From the NCBI GenBank assembly GCA_961205875.1, contig OY540810.1, positions 31,062,001 through 31,126,000 of the forward strand: a stretch of DNA of 64,000 nucleotides, written 5' to 3'. Shown piece by piece: positions 35,227-46,013 of the stretch. Made by a program: the position numbers and the translations under genes. The stretch is from Sialis fuliginosa (Eukaryota; Arthropoda; Insecta; Megaloptera; Sialidae). Every line of letters begins with the position of its first letter. Position 1 is the first letter of the stretch. The notes below the pieces were generated by a model. That model did not search any database. It was not told the DNA's origin and saw only the letters and a list, made by a program, of their open reading frames with translations.

Positions 35227-35767
35227 TACCCGGTATTATAAACCAATTTAAAGATCCTTTAGCGCTAAATGCTCCTTTATCCTAAATTTTGTCTATTACA
35301 AACGTGATTTAGATCAATATTAAGGCTCTCAATGAAAAATGTACATAATATGCGTTGTAAAAACATAGTGTAGAAAATAAAAAACCCATTTGACTAAATA
35401 TATTATGTTTGGTTCTGTTAATCAGGGTGTTCACTGGTTTTTGGAAATAAAATTCCCTGACTTTCCCTGACCACAGATTCAAAATTCCCTGACTCGGGAG
35501 CAATAATGTGCAGAAATAATATTTGAAGACCTTTTTTTTGGTCATAACTTGGAAATTTTACACTTGTTACTTACTTTCAATTCAATGACCTTTTTCCTTT
35601 TTTCCCTGACTTTCTAAAAAAAAATTAATAAATTCCCTGACTTTTCAGAATTTTAAAGAATTTCCCTGACCACTAGGCTTCCCCGACTTTTCCAGAAAGT
35701 GGACACCCTGTTAATAATATGACAGTTAGATAAAGGAGCATTTAGTTAAACTTGATAATACTGGACG
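35227..35767. mobile_element. TIR MITE related to 4679-5009, carrying an insertion
   Basis: The ends CCCGGTATTATAA and TTGATAATACTGGAC resemble the termini of the 4679-5009 element. Just inside, GCTAAATGCTCCTTTATC and GATAAAGGAGCATTTAG form a longer inverted pair. Only the right side has TAA directly outside, so the target duplication has decayed. The centre is occupied by the element at 35423-35710. Confidence 0.65.
35423..35710. mobile_element. CAGGGTGT-terminus MITE with repeated CCCTGACTTT words
   Basis: The left end CAGGGTGTTCACTGG and the right end AGTGGACACCCTG are inverted repeats. TTAAT flanks both sides (35418-35422, 35711-35715), suggesting a 5-bp duplication. The word TTCCCTGAC recurs six times inside, in one orientation. 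The element is nested in the MITE at 35227-35767. Elements with this terminus and internal word are widespread in invertebrates, but I cannot assign the superfamily. Confidence 0.8.
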
Positions 35768-35890
35768 TAAGTCTTGCTTGGGGTACGTAATTTAAAAACA
35801 ATTATTCATAGATATAATAATTAAAATATAATTTTTACACACAACCCGTTTCCTAATATATCCATTTTCAATTAATTTCCAACACTATAA

Positions 35891-36259
35891 TCAATCGGAA
35901 TTCTTTGTCAAAGGATGAATGAAATCAACAATGGGTCGAGCTGACATGTGCCCACAGTCCCGGTGATACACTATAAATGGTATATCAATCAAAGTGACAG
36001 GATAATAATTCTGCGTACGGCCGAGAACATGTTCGGATAGGTCATTAAATTCATTACCGAACTCGTCATTATCAGTGATCATTAACGCCGATTGAAATGA
36101 CTCGTTCTTCTCGTAACTCAATATTCGGTTACACGCATTGTATGTGCTGCGTAATTGTCTACATACAGAATCCGTTTTATAATTAAATAAATACAACGTT
36201 TGCAGTGTTGTATCGTTGGACACGTAGATGTCGTCTGCGTAGTAAAGGTTGTCTTCGAA
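35891..36259 (-). CDS. Partial protein-coding exon of unknown function (last exon)
   Basis: A 122-codon open frame runs from 36259 to a TGA at 35891-35893 on the minus strand. Codon usage is mixed, with many C- and G-ending codons, unlike random AT-rich frames. The peptide has balanced composition with four Cys (in VCRQL, NACNR and HRDCGHM) and several acidic stretches, and ends HPLTKNSD. The frame has no suitable ATG, so it is probably an internal start of a terminal exon. CCTTTACTACGCAG|AC is the best acceptor, putting the exon start at 36234. I do not recognise the family. YYADDIY at the upstream edge recalls a reverse-transcriptase motif, but the rest does not. A single exon of a host gene, a processed gene or an old insertion are all possible. 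Confidence 0.5.
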   Translation of the reverse strand, partial: FEDNLYYADDIYVSNDTTLQTLYLFNYKTDSVCRQLRSTYNACNRILSYEKNESFQSALMITDNDEFGNEFNDLSEHVLGRTQNYYPVTLIDIPFIVYHRDCGHMSARPIVDFIHPLTKNSD

Positions 36260-36729
36260 TTATTGTTTACATTACTATAGATAAGGACTTCTTGTGAAGT
36301 CGAAACACGTGTCGAGTGACATTGTTTTATTGTGGTTAAGGTGTATATTTTTAGTTTAAGTGACTAGAAACCACAGTTTCTCCGTTTTTCCAGTAGTTAC
36401 TATAGTTAAAAAGGGCATTGCTCATTTCACGTTATCTTTACTCTGGGTAACATATATGTATAGACCGAAATCAAGCACTGCCCTTTATTAAAAAAACATC
36501 TTCCAAGTAAATGCACAGTGCTTTCTCGTGCTCAATTCATCAAAAGTAGTTAATTATTGAACAATTTAAATACAAAACCGATAGTGTTCAGATAAATTGC
36601 CTGGCATTGGTTAACCATTTAATTTTTATATAATTTTGTTAAAAAATATTAGTTTGAAATTTTTCTTAAGACACACCTGATAATTTTTTCGAATATTTTT
36701 AATTTTTTGACAATTTCAATCTAAATCTG
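36260..36729. other. Spacer with a retroelement-like word
   Basis: CGAAACACGTGTCGAG (36301-36316) is a 16-base near-palindrome of a kind seen in insect retroelement untranslated regions. I could not extend it into a recognisable element. The rest is AT-rich. Confidence 0.3.
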
Positions 36730-37012
36730 ACATACGATTTTGAAATGGGACCGTCCTCAAGTCAGACCTAACCATCCAACCAAGTTTCATTAATATCGGT
36801 TCAGTGATTCATGAGATGCGTGTGACAAGAAATCAGGGGACAGACCCACACACAGACAGACAGAGAGACACAAACAGATATGGAACGAAAAGTATTTGTC
36901 TTGACCTGAAACGGAAAGATCATTTTAAAATTTTGAAATCGGAGAACAATTTTTTATCTCATTCTAAAACGATCACAAAGCTTCTCGTATCTTCGATATT
37001 GTGAGGAAGCAA
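36730..37012 (-). repeat. Dispersed repeat (GCTTCCTCG family), copy 3, inverted
   Basis: Read on the minus strand it contains the same blocks, in order, as 23661-23910, from TTGCTTCCTC through TTCCGTTTCAGGTCAAGACA to GAACCGATATTAATG. A CACACAGACAGACAG simple repeat replaces the GT run. Confidence 0.85.
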
Positions 37013-37218
37013 AATATTTTTTATTTGTAGAATTAAAAACTTTAAAAACTATATCGATGCTTGTTAAGAATACTAGTAGGTACGTTTTATTTCTTTTACC
37101 TTTTTAACAAAGAAAACTAACATTTATGACAACTCGCTGCGAAAACTAGCACAATTGAATTTAAATGGGTACCTTATAAATTTCGATGTGAAAAGTAGCG
37201 CGTTGAAAATTTAAATGC

Positions 37219-37361
37219 TAGTTTCGTGAAAAAATTTTAAACGAGGTTACTGTTCGTTAAAATATGTTAAACGTGGTAGTTTTTGTGATAATATTTCAAA
37301 CGTGCTAGTTTTTGTAGGAAGTTTGAGCAAGATAGTTTTCGTAACAAAATTAAAACGTAGG
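37219..37361. repeat. Degenerate 29-bp tandem repeat, five units
   Basis: Units start at 37219, 37248, 37277, 37306 and 37333, with lengths 29, 29, 29, 27 and 29. The core is TAGTTTTTGT then AT-rich then AAACGTGG. An inverted echo (GCGAAAACTAGCAC) lies just upstream near 37139. Individual units differ at several positions, so the array is old. Confidence 0.75.
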
Positions 37362-37716
37362 AAACGTCGATATCTTGTAGAAACTAAATAATTAATTTTT
37401 AATTGTGAATAGATTGAGTTATTTTTACATTTTCCTTGTAATAATGCTTACGACTCCGTGTAATTTTTAGTATTGATTTTATAAAAATTGTAAAAGTGTA
37501 TTACAAACAATGATAAAAAAATTTCTTATTAAAATTAAAATAGTGTGTTTTATTAACAGCTATATTTTTATCCATATTTTCGTCCGCTGTTTTTAGATTA
37601 TAAAGGCCCGCACGCAATTTGACCACTGATATACGTGATCATTTCATAAAATTTGCTAATCAAGGATTATGATCTCAAAATTAGAATGAACATAAATGAA
37701 TTTTTCGATAAATATA
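37362..37716. other. AT-rich spacer
   Basis: Nothing recognised. Confidence 0.5.
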
Positions 37717-38270
37717 AGGTAGTGGCACCAGTCTTGGATATGACCCCAGTAATGGCAAATTTTTAATTAAATGTACTGAATTAGAAATATGTGTTGATAT
37801 TTGATTATTATCATTTCTGAATATTAATCTAAATACATTTAACTGTCTTACAGCGTGATTTGATGACAATCGGTCAATAGGTGTCAAAATGGTGGACATT
37901 TAAAATAATTATTAGTATAATTTATTTATTAATTATTATATTATCATAGCAACTACTTTACATTGTTTCAAATTTGACGATTCTTTCTTTTATATATTAA
38001 GTGTCGTAGTACTTATAATTTTGTAATCATTAGCAAATGTCCATCACTACGTGCTCATTATTGGTTTTACCTTTGCCATTACTGGAGAAAAACATGAACA
38101 AAATAAATGGTTATAATTAAAAAAAAAACTATATTTGCGGACTTTCGTAATTAAATTGATTAAATTAAGAGTTACATATTTTATTAGTAACATGAGTTCA
38201 TAAGAATTACAAAAAAGAAGCTCATCAATAAACCTTGCTCTAATAGCGGCCATAACTGGTGCCTTTACCT
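37717..38270 (-). mobile_element. TA-target MITE family B, copy 3 (554 bp, inverted)
   Basis: The termini AGGTAGTGGCACCAGT and AACTGGTGCCTTTACCT are flanked by TA on both sides (37715-37716, 38271-38272). Inner landmarks match copy 1 in reverse order, including CTATATTTGCGGACTTTCG and AACCTTGCTCTAATAGCGGCC. It is the best uninterrupted reference for the damaged copy at 48679-49985, which has the same orientation. Confidence 0.92.
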
Positions 38271-38299
38271 TATGTACATATAGATATATCCACACATAT

Positions 38300-38720
38300 A
38301 ATTTTCTGTATCACACAAGAATGTTGTCGCACACCCCCAACTACTTTGAAACTCCTGATACACATACGATACAAGTTTCGATATAGTTGTTATTACCTAG
38401 TCAACTGTACTTATATACTCCTCCGTTACAAGTTTCGTGTTTTGAGTTTGACGGGAAGGGTTGCGACTAAAAGGGCTCACTGTCGGGTGGGAGTGCGTTA
38501 CAAGAACTGGAGTAATCCCCACAGTTGTTTGAGAGAAGTTTCGTTGACCTTCCGGCGCTGGAAGTTTTAAAGAAGTAGCTTTTCCCTCAATGCTGTTGCT
38601 GCTTGTCTGATCCCAATCGGATTTCTGTCCCTTCGTCTAGTTAGTTGATCCTTGCGAAAAATGTATTCCATGTTGTTTCGAAATAAGTGTAGGACGGTTG
38701 TGAATATATATCGTGTTCAC
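38300..38720. other. GC-elevated, apparently single-copy island
   Basis: About 400 bases are clearly less AT-rich than their surroundings and share nothing with the repeats in the window. A 103-codon frame crosses it but starts in AT-rich DNA and lacks splice signals. TTTCTGTCCCTTCGTCTAG (ending about 38640) is a good acceptor without a matching donor. It could be an untranslated exon or regulatory DNA. Confidence 0.3.
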
Positions 38721-39993
38721 AAGTAAAAGCGATTAATTAGTTTTTTAACGTGAATAACGTCTAATGTTTTTCTCCAAAATTTAATGTAACGCGTTAGCGA
38801 AAATTTATAATCAGTGTATCTCGACACTCAAAGCAGCTACCACGCAGGTTTTGATCTCAAATTATAGATCTCGATTAGATCTACGTGATACAAGTACAAA
38901 TATAAACATTTAACTAGTTTTAATGAGTGAAAAACATCATACTATAAAAAAAAATTCGTATTTCCACGATTTCGCTTGTAAATATTAAATAATTAATTGT
39001 TTTATGTTCGTGCAAATCATAAGAAACAACTATTCAATACTAGTCTGTTATATTTAACTCCACTGCTACGTATTTACGTCATTCCCTAGACTGTGCATCC
39101 CGACACAGTCACATCCATTTTTTTTATTCTCTAGTAGATATTGTAGTTTGTCATTTCAAAAATGATCAAATCTATATTATGGTACCATATAGGTACTACT
39201 TTTGAGAAAACGAAAAATAACATGTTTAAGTTCCTTTCTGCTTAACTAGTTTAACTAAAAATACATACTTTTACTACGTTCTTGAAAACAAATTGTTTAA
39301 ACGTCATTTATCATCAACTGAAATTTATATATTGAACCCAGTTCATAAATAAATTCAGGTTCAGATACCATAAACACACAAAATTAAATCGGAATAAGTA
39401 TCAAAAAATGGCAAAAAATGTTAAATTATTATTTTGATATACATCTGCATTTATTTGTGGTCATTTTGAAATATTTTTAAGAAAAATACTACATATATTG
39501 TACCTATATATGTATATGACGCTATTTTGGAACAAGTGAATATAAATCGAGATTTTTTTCATGTGCGTAGGTAAGTAGGTATAAGTAGTAAACCCCTCTG
39601 CTAACCTTTTCCAAATTTATGTATTCGATTTATTCATGATTGTTTTGTATAAGTAAACTTTTTCTGAATATAGAATACAGATTTTATAATAAAATGAAAA
39701 AAGGTGGAAGTTTTATGTTATTTATTTTGACATTTTTTATACAGAAAAAAACAATAAAAATACGTTATTATATTATATGATACGTTCAGGAGCCACAGCG
39801 ATTGATTCCAGTTTATACATTTCAGAAACAAGCAAATATTTCAATATTTTATTTTAAAAACCAAATATTTTTAATGTTTGCTGATCATAACAACATAATT
39901 TTCTTAACTGTTTATTAAGATCGTTGTTTTTGCCTGATTGGTTCATACAAATTTATATGTACTAGTATCGCCTATGGTCGAAATTTGAACAAT
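38721..39993. other. AT-rich spacer
   Basis: No recognised feature apart from short GATCT words near 38853-38882. Confidence 0.5.
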
Positions 39994-40349
39994 ATTTTAC
40001 CTGCCTTAACGGCAACATACACACATGATTTTTTTGTGCACATCTATGGCACAGTACCTAACCTAACCTAACCTAACCTGCTTTTACAACAAAAAATTAC
40101 AAATAAAAACACTGCAATTGAACGCGAATAGAAATCACTATACGCATTCTCTATGTTTGACAGAAACACAAAACTATTTATTTTTGACGCTTGGTGGCGC
40201 TAGCAGTATTGCTATGCTGTTGAACGATGCGAGGGGAAATAAACAAACAGCGAGAGGGGAAATCATGTGTGTATGATAACTTTATTTTACCTGCCTTAAC
40301 GGCAACATACACACATGTTTTTTTTGTGCACATCTATGTTACAGTACCT
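39994..40349. repeat. Direct-repeat pair enclosing inverted words and a CCTAA tract
   Basis: A 66-bp sequence (39994-40059) recurs at 40284-40349 with three differences, exactly 290 bases downstream. Inside the interval, CATACACACATGATTT (40016-40031) has a perfect inverted partner at 40260-40275. Four tandem CCTAA units (40057-40076) directly follow the first direct repeat. The arrangement resembles a small composite or LTR-like element, but no known class fits by eye. Confidence 0.7.
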
Positions 40350-40984
40350 TTCGAATGATATAAGTTTCACTCTCCTTATTTTATAATAAATACTAAAAAA
40401 ACGTACGACATTTTTCGATGTTCACGTATTAATATATATGATATAGAATAGGCTTCGATTTTACCAACGTATATCCATTTTAATTTTATTTAAAAAATGT
40501 AAAGTTATGTTTTTTAGTTAAACAATAAAAACTTATGTTAAAGTTGAAATATGCAGCTTACATATTATGTTTTAATTGTACGAACAGCAATAACTTACTG
40601 TTATTAATTAAATAAGTAAATATTACACGAAGTACACTTGATGGTACAACGATTTGTTTTTGTTTCAGTTGGTTGTATGTGCATTTGCAGTATCTTCATT
40701 GTACTACTATTCTTAATGAATGCTAAAATCAAGTTATGCTGCTTATTTACAACTTTTTATTGAAGCTCATAAACAAGTAATTACTTGTGTTTTCAAACAA
40801 TTCACGCTGTTGTTAATTTGTTGGATAATTTTCAAGTAGATATAAAATAATTTTACTATGCGGTACTTTAAGAATACAGCTAATAAAAATAAAAATTAGA
40901 AATGAACAACTGACTTATTTTGATTTGTATTTTAGTTAACTAATAAACATTGTTTAAATCGGATATATTATATTTATGTGAAAT
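40350..40984. other. AT-rich spacer
   Basis: Nothing recognised. Confidence 0.5.
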
Positions 40985-41218
40985 TAAAATAAAAATAATA
41001 AAAAATATTTTTTAACAAAAAGCTTTTATTGAAAATACACTAAAATTAAAAAATCAATTTTCAGATTTGTATGAATAATGTTCGGTATTACAGCTGCTTT
41101 GCAACGCTTGTATTATTTTTAATCATACAAACCTGAATTTTTATTTTTTTATTTTTAGTGCATTTTCAATAAAAGCTTGTTTTTTAAAGAAAACATTTTT
41201 TATCAATTTTTATTTTCA
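40985..41218. repeat. Snap-back repeat around an AT-rich stem
   Basis: AAAAGCTTTTATTGAAAATAC and ATTTTCAATAAAAGCTT, and TTTGTATGA and TCATACAAA, pair across a centre of about 60 bases. One arm of the same family is found alone at 52841-52925. No coding capacity. Confidence 0.75.
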
Positions 41219-41792
41219 AATTTTTTGTTATCGAATAACTAACTAACATATTTACAGGTAATGCGCGTCACACACCCCTTAATTTAATACCCATGTAAGA
41301 GGGGATGTGACGAAAAAGGTTATCGGCCATCTTGGAGCGTCCGCCATATTGGATTTAGAACGATATTAGATATAATATATTGGATTGTCACTGGACTGAT
41401 ACGTGTACAACATTTCAAATCGATACAATTAAAAGTGGGTAAAAAGATTTGAGGACATTGTCTTTGTAAAAAAATTTTGTGTATAGTTATTTTTTGATAT
41501 TTAAAAGCACCAAAATGAACTTTTGTAATATTTAAGAAATCATTATTTTAATGAATTTATTTATTGAATAAAAAATTCCTTTAAGGCAGAAGACGACACA
41601 ATTCATTATTTTCCGAAAAGAAAAATTCAAATGTAAAAGTTCCTAATACAAATTTTATTTAATTTGAAATTCTAATATCTTTCATCTGAATATATAGCAT
41701 CAGGTAATATTAAACCGTTGTAGGGGAAAAAGACAAAGTACTAAGTGTAGTTTAACGACCCTGCTGGAAAAGTGTGTTTTCCTTTTTACCAG
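41219..41792. other. Spacer with paired GCCATNTTGG words
   Basis: GGCCATCTTGG and CGCCATATTGG lie 20 bases apart near 41326-41355. They match the CCATNTTGG core bound by YY1/Pho-type factors, but such words are also common inside insect repeats. The rest is AT-rich. Confidence 0.3.
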
Positions 41793-41839
41793 GATAATAT
41801 TTTGTCATTGTTTTAGAGATGACGTCACACACAATGTGG
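41793..41839 (+). CDS. Candidate short exon with two alternative acceptors
   Basis: A strong donor, ATGTGG|GTAAGT (exon end 41839), is preceded by two good acceptors. TTTTCCTTTTTACCAG ends at 41792 and GTCATTGTTTTAG ends at 41816, giving exons of 47 or 23 nt. One frame stays open through both forms and reads DDVTHNV at the end. TGACGTCA inside the segment is also a perfect CRE-type site. No host gene is visible. If real, it lies on the plus strand, as does the microexon at 29932. Confidence 0.25.
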
Positions 41840-42719
41840 GTAAGTCTTCCGGGGTTAACAATATACATTTTTTTGACTTCATTATTTTTCTTTTAAACTT
41901 CGCTTTGTGTTCTTTTCAGAAAATGAAAAATATAACATAATTAACTTGATATTAATATTTAAAGAATACTCCTTTAAAAAAAGTCTATCGTGGAAAATAT
42001 CATAGCTGTTTCTCTCTGTCTTAAATAATATAACATTTCATTACTTTTGAGAGAATGAAATAATGCTATTCGGAAGAGTTTTGATGCTGCACTGCTTCCA
42101 TTTATTTTAACGTTCTATGATGTACTTTATATTTTATTTTTAATAATATTAAAGAGGAATAGCTAAATCCTCTTTTAACGAGAAATGGATTTTTTAAATT
42201 TTAAACGTTCATAATATTTATTTGATTAGTTAAACATTAAATAAATCGTTAAAAAATAATGCTTATTATTACTAATACATAAATCTGTTAGCTCTGTCTG
42301 TATAGTCAACATATTCTAGATTTTTTAATATACAAGCTGTTCAAGATAAGCGTGAAATGCATGGGAATTTCCTAATCGTTGTAAAGTAAGAGTAAAAAAC
42401 ATATCTATAGCCAACGTAGTAGCCCATAAGAAAAACTAAAGTTAGGGCTTGTAACTCGGAAACTAAATATGATATAAAAATTCTAAATACACCAATCAAT
42501 TTTACACAAAAAGTGCTTTAAGAAACCGCAAACAAAAAGTACCTATCTACTCTGATAAAAAAGTTATAGCCATTTAAAGAAATCCCGAATTTTCAGATTT
42601 TTGGGTATACCGCCTAAATACTCATATCATTTAACCAAATCTACATCTCTTACCGTTTAGGAAATTTCCATGCATTTCACGTTTATCTTGGATATGTAGT
42701 TTTACAGAAAATATAATAT
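41840..42719. other. AT-rich spacer with an inverted pair
   Basis: AAGATAAGCGTGAAATGCATGG (about 42345-42364, shown here in part) returns inverted as CATGCATTTCACG near 42671-42684. This bounds a 340-base interval that may be another worn MITE. No target duplication could be fixed. Confidence 0.35.
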
Positions 42720-42925
42720 TTTTGTGTTTGACTATAACGACTAAACGTGACAACTACTAAACCGATTTTGATAGGACTTTCACTGCTAGAAAGCATTACG
42801 AGGTGTTAGTGAATTATTACTAAACTAATATGATTAGAATAACAAAGTGAACATGAAGTAGTACAGAGAAGAGTCGTAGATTTTGAAATACTCACGAGCG
42901 AAGCCACGAAGGAATAAACATAATC
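42720..42925 (+). repeat. Fragment of a SINE/Helitron-type dispersed repeat
   Basis: CTACTAAACCGATTTTGAT and ACGAGCGAAGCCACGAAGG are words typical of insect Helitron or SINE tails, and the second echoes CGAGCGAAGCCGCGGG at 44250-44265. Overlapping frames on both strands at 42806-43246 run through this repeat and are not supported as genes. Confidence 0.4.
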
Positions 42926-43834
42926 ATGTTTATTCTTTGCAACTGGCATCTGAAAAAATTCTGTAGTCTTTATTTTGTGTTTGTGGTCAAGGGATTTTGT
43001 AAGCATGCTATATATATATATGAGTATGCGGTTAATAATTTTCATTCCGGATTCATTCGGCATACGTATACAATTTATGTGATGTTGAATCCAATCAAAA
43101 GAGAGATTTCTCCGCGAGCGCATGTAAAAAAGAATATTATTTTGAGTCGGATGATTTTCCGTGAGGCGCCCACCGCACATAATGCGGCTTTGCTAACTGA
43201 CTGTGTTGTTACATTTCTACATTGTGCGTTTACACGGGTCGACTGAAATCGATTTCCAATTATGTTTCTTTATATATATTTATTTTGACAGTTGAAAAGA
43301 TTCGGATGGATATCTTTAGATATTAAGAATTTTTTCAGATACACAGTTTCGTTCGCTTGTGGGTAGTTTCTATTGCCAGTGGGTATTTAGGTACGTTTTA
43401 TACAACATTGATTAAGAACACTTGAATAATTTATTGACGTCTTCGACGTATACTTTTTCCTGTGTCCTTCTCCGTAATATCGCTTAAAACAAAAGAAATA
43501 TGTAGCTTTGTTTTCTGTGTATTTAATTTAAAATTTGATAAGTTGAAAATATATAAACGTCTGTACTTGAGTCAAAGATAGATATATACTATATATGTAT
43601 AGATGCTTTTGGTACTTGTATATTTCTTATAGTTTACAATTAGTGTGTGTTTTTTTTAATATATATATCAACAAAATGTGGTTGCACCATTAACACTTAG
43701 GCTTCCATGATAAATTCATTGATATCTTAATCTGAGCCTGTGCACTGTCAACATAAAAAACTTCTAGCACAAACTAGAGATACGGTAAGAGTTATTAATC
43801 TATATGTATAATACATACATATGTATAATAACAT
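42926..43834. other. AT-rich spacer
   Basis: Only ATAT-type simple sequence and spurious frames are present. Confidence 0.45.
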
Positions 43835-44276
43835 GTCCTGACTGACTGATTCATCATCGCCGAGCCGAAACCCCTGGACCTAGAAACGTGAAATTTCAGG
43901 AGTGTCTTCCTTTTATGACGTAAGCACCCACTAAGAAATGATTTTTCGAAATTCAACCCCCACGAGGGTAAAAGGGGGTGTAAAAGTTTGTATGGTAATT
44001 TTTTTAAATTTTATTTCATCTCCTGTCACGTATGGAGGGTTGCAATTAGTTTTTTTCGGTCCGGTAGGAAAAATACTATTGGGGCGGAGGTTTAAGGGGG
44101 TAAAAAGAACCCCCTTATCTCTCATAGGAACCGAGATATTTACGATTTTGTATAATGAATAAAAAGCAAAACATAAGAAAAATTTCATATTTCATCCCCT
44201 GTCATTTATGGAGGGTTGTAATTCCGGGGGTAGGAATTTAGAAATCCGCGCGAGCGAAGCCGCGGGTATCAGCTAG
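43835..44276 (+). mobile_element. Helitron-like element, 3' end at CTAG
   Basis: The right end reads CGAGCGAAGCCGCGGG, TATCAGCTAG, then T, the familiar insect Helitron terminus. Inside are CCCACGAGGGTAAAAGGGGG and two similar segments reading TCATCTCCTGTCACGTATGG and TCATCCCCTGTCATTTATGG (44020-44040 and 44193-44213). The left end could not be fixed. Complementary frames at 43931-44188 are by-products of the repeat. Confidence 0.6.
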
Positions 44277-44555
44277 TATTTTGATATAAAAACATATTTG
44301 TTTAAATTCAGTGTTACGTGTAAACGGACGGTTGTATACAATTCTGTATTTGTACTTTCTGCAATGAGAATCTGAAATAGGTCGTAAGAAATGTATAAGA
44401 TTCCATCGTTTACCACCCACGCGTGCACACAAATACCATACACATATGTGTATTTTGTATGTACAAAAGGTTATTTTTATATAAAACCCACGAGTGCCGC
44501 AGTGATTTTAAAATAAAAAATATATTTTCACTAATTTAAATTTATGTTTTTTATT
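44277..44555. other. AT-rich spacer
   Basis: Nothing recognised. Confidence 0.5.
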
Positions 44556-45235
44556 AGGGTTCCGAAGAAACCCTATTAATCTCACTTTGTCGTCCGTCCG
44601 TCCGTCCTTTTCAGTCAAAGTAAAATATCTCATAAACTAGAAACTAATTTTTTTTACTGAATATGTAAAACGATGCCCTCAAATAAATGATGTACAAATT
44701 TTAAAAAAGGGGCTAAAGCAAGACAAAATTTATATTATTTTTATATTAGACCCTTTCTATTATTATTTTTTTCAAAATCAAAAATGGCGCGTGCAGGGAG
44801 CTTTAAAGTAAATCTTAAAAAATAATTAATTTACCAACACGTGTGTGGTATCAAAATGTAGATCTTAAACAGTAGAATTTGGCCCTATTTTTAATTTATT
44901 TTTCTAACTCAAAAATGATGCCAGCAGGGGGGCTAAAAGTAGTATTTTATTTTGTCCACCCCTTCATTAACTCGGTAATTACTGTCTCAATAAATAAGAA
45001 AAAAAATTGGTAATGAGGCTTTGCTGAGACTACCAACAACAAATACTAAATTCAACAAAATCATTTCAAATTTTGGAGAAATAGAGAGGGGCGTTTTTAT
45101 TTTTATTTTCATATCTAGGCATCTGGAGTGTAAAAATGTAGATCTCAATTAGTAGAATATGACCCGATTTTTATATTTTTTTCTAACTCAAAAATGCACT
45201 CCAAACAGTTCTCGTAGTACGTACTTCGGAACCCT
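44556..45235 (+). mobile_element. AGGGTTCCGAAG-terminus element (680 bp) with TATT duplication
   Basis: The left end AGGGTTCCGAAG and the right end CTTCGGAACCCT are exact inverted repeats. TATT occurs immediately outside each end (44552-44555 and 45236-45239). The interior has GTCGTCCGTCCGTCCGTCC and three related segments reading TTTTTCTAACTCAAAAATG or similar. A truncated relative lies at 50475-51105. It belongs with the GGGTTCC-type insect repeats, but here the terminal inverted repeats make a DNA-transposon origin likely. Confidence 0.8.
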
Positions 45236-45965
45236 TATTATAATTATTATTTATTTATTATAATTATCATATATACATACATATTATATTATTTTATTTC
45301 AAACGTAATTTAAGTGTTGATATTTTTGTTTGTAGATTAGTATAAAATGAGGGGAGTACCTACAAATATATTGAAATTTACATATTACTCTTTTAAATGA
45401 ATCAGTAAGAATTCCACTGATTCCTTCAGTGAATGTACACCAATTCTCACTGATCAATAAGTGATTTCGGCGATATTGCAGATCCTTACAACAATGATCC
45501 ACTGATTTGTTCAGTTATTATCCACTGATGATCAATGATTTTTCACTGATTCAGTTAAAGAAAGAAAGTTATTCTTTTGTTTAGTAATAATAACATTAAA
45601 CTCCTCTTTGATAAGACTGTGAAAAAGAAGGTAAAAAAATCACTTTCGAAAACAACTATTTTTGCTTCTTGGTGTCTTTTTAGTTATATATTCGGTCAAA
45701 AGTTGCTCTTTTCTAAAATCCCTAACGAAATCTTTCAAATATACAAACGTAAAAATATATAAACATTTTCAAATATTAATAATATACCTTTATACATCTC
45801 CAGAGAAAAAAAAACAAATATACTTTAAAAACGACGTAAATAGAAGCCAACGACCTGCAAACACTCTTAAACTTACACACATAATATATCTGTAACAAAA
45901 CACTCAATTGTTCAGGATAAAAAACTCATTCTTTTTCAACAACCCTCCGTCGTCGGGGGTTTACA
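45236..45965. other. Spacer with a CACTGAT motif cluster
   Basis: Between 45398 and 45555 the word CACTGAT occurs five times with related ATCAATGAT and AATCAGT words in both orientations. The rest is AT-rich, and the 61-77-codon frames are unsupported. Confidence 0.45.
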
Positions 45966-45969
<4 letters not shown>

Positions 45970-46004
<35 letters not shown>

Positions 46005-46013
46005 ATACACATA
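45970..46013. repeat. (CA)n microsatellite
   Basis: About fifteen CA dinucleotides are followed by CATA variants. It is a plain simple repeat. Confidence 0.95.

Noticed and set aside
35891-36259. Reading the YYADDIY motif as reverse transcriptase
   Set aside because: Only the YADD word fits. The flanking residues lack the other RT blocks and the downstream peptide resembles no RT thumb or connection domain that I know.
38259-38570. 103-codon plus frame
   Set aside because: It begins inside the end of a MITE and crosses an untyped island; no splice signals or domain support it.
42806-43246. Overlapping 124-codon minus and 106-codon plus frames
   Set aside because: Both run through a dispersed-repeat fragment and AT simple sequence; neither has a motif.
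43931-44188. Complementary 85- and 74-codon frames
   Set aside because: They lie entirely within the Helitron-like element and read its CCCACGAGGG/GGGGGT words.
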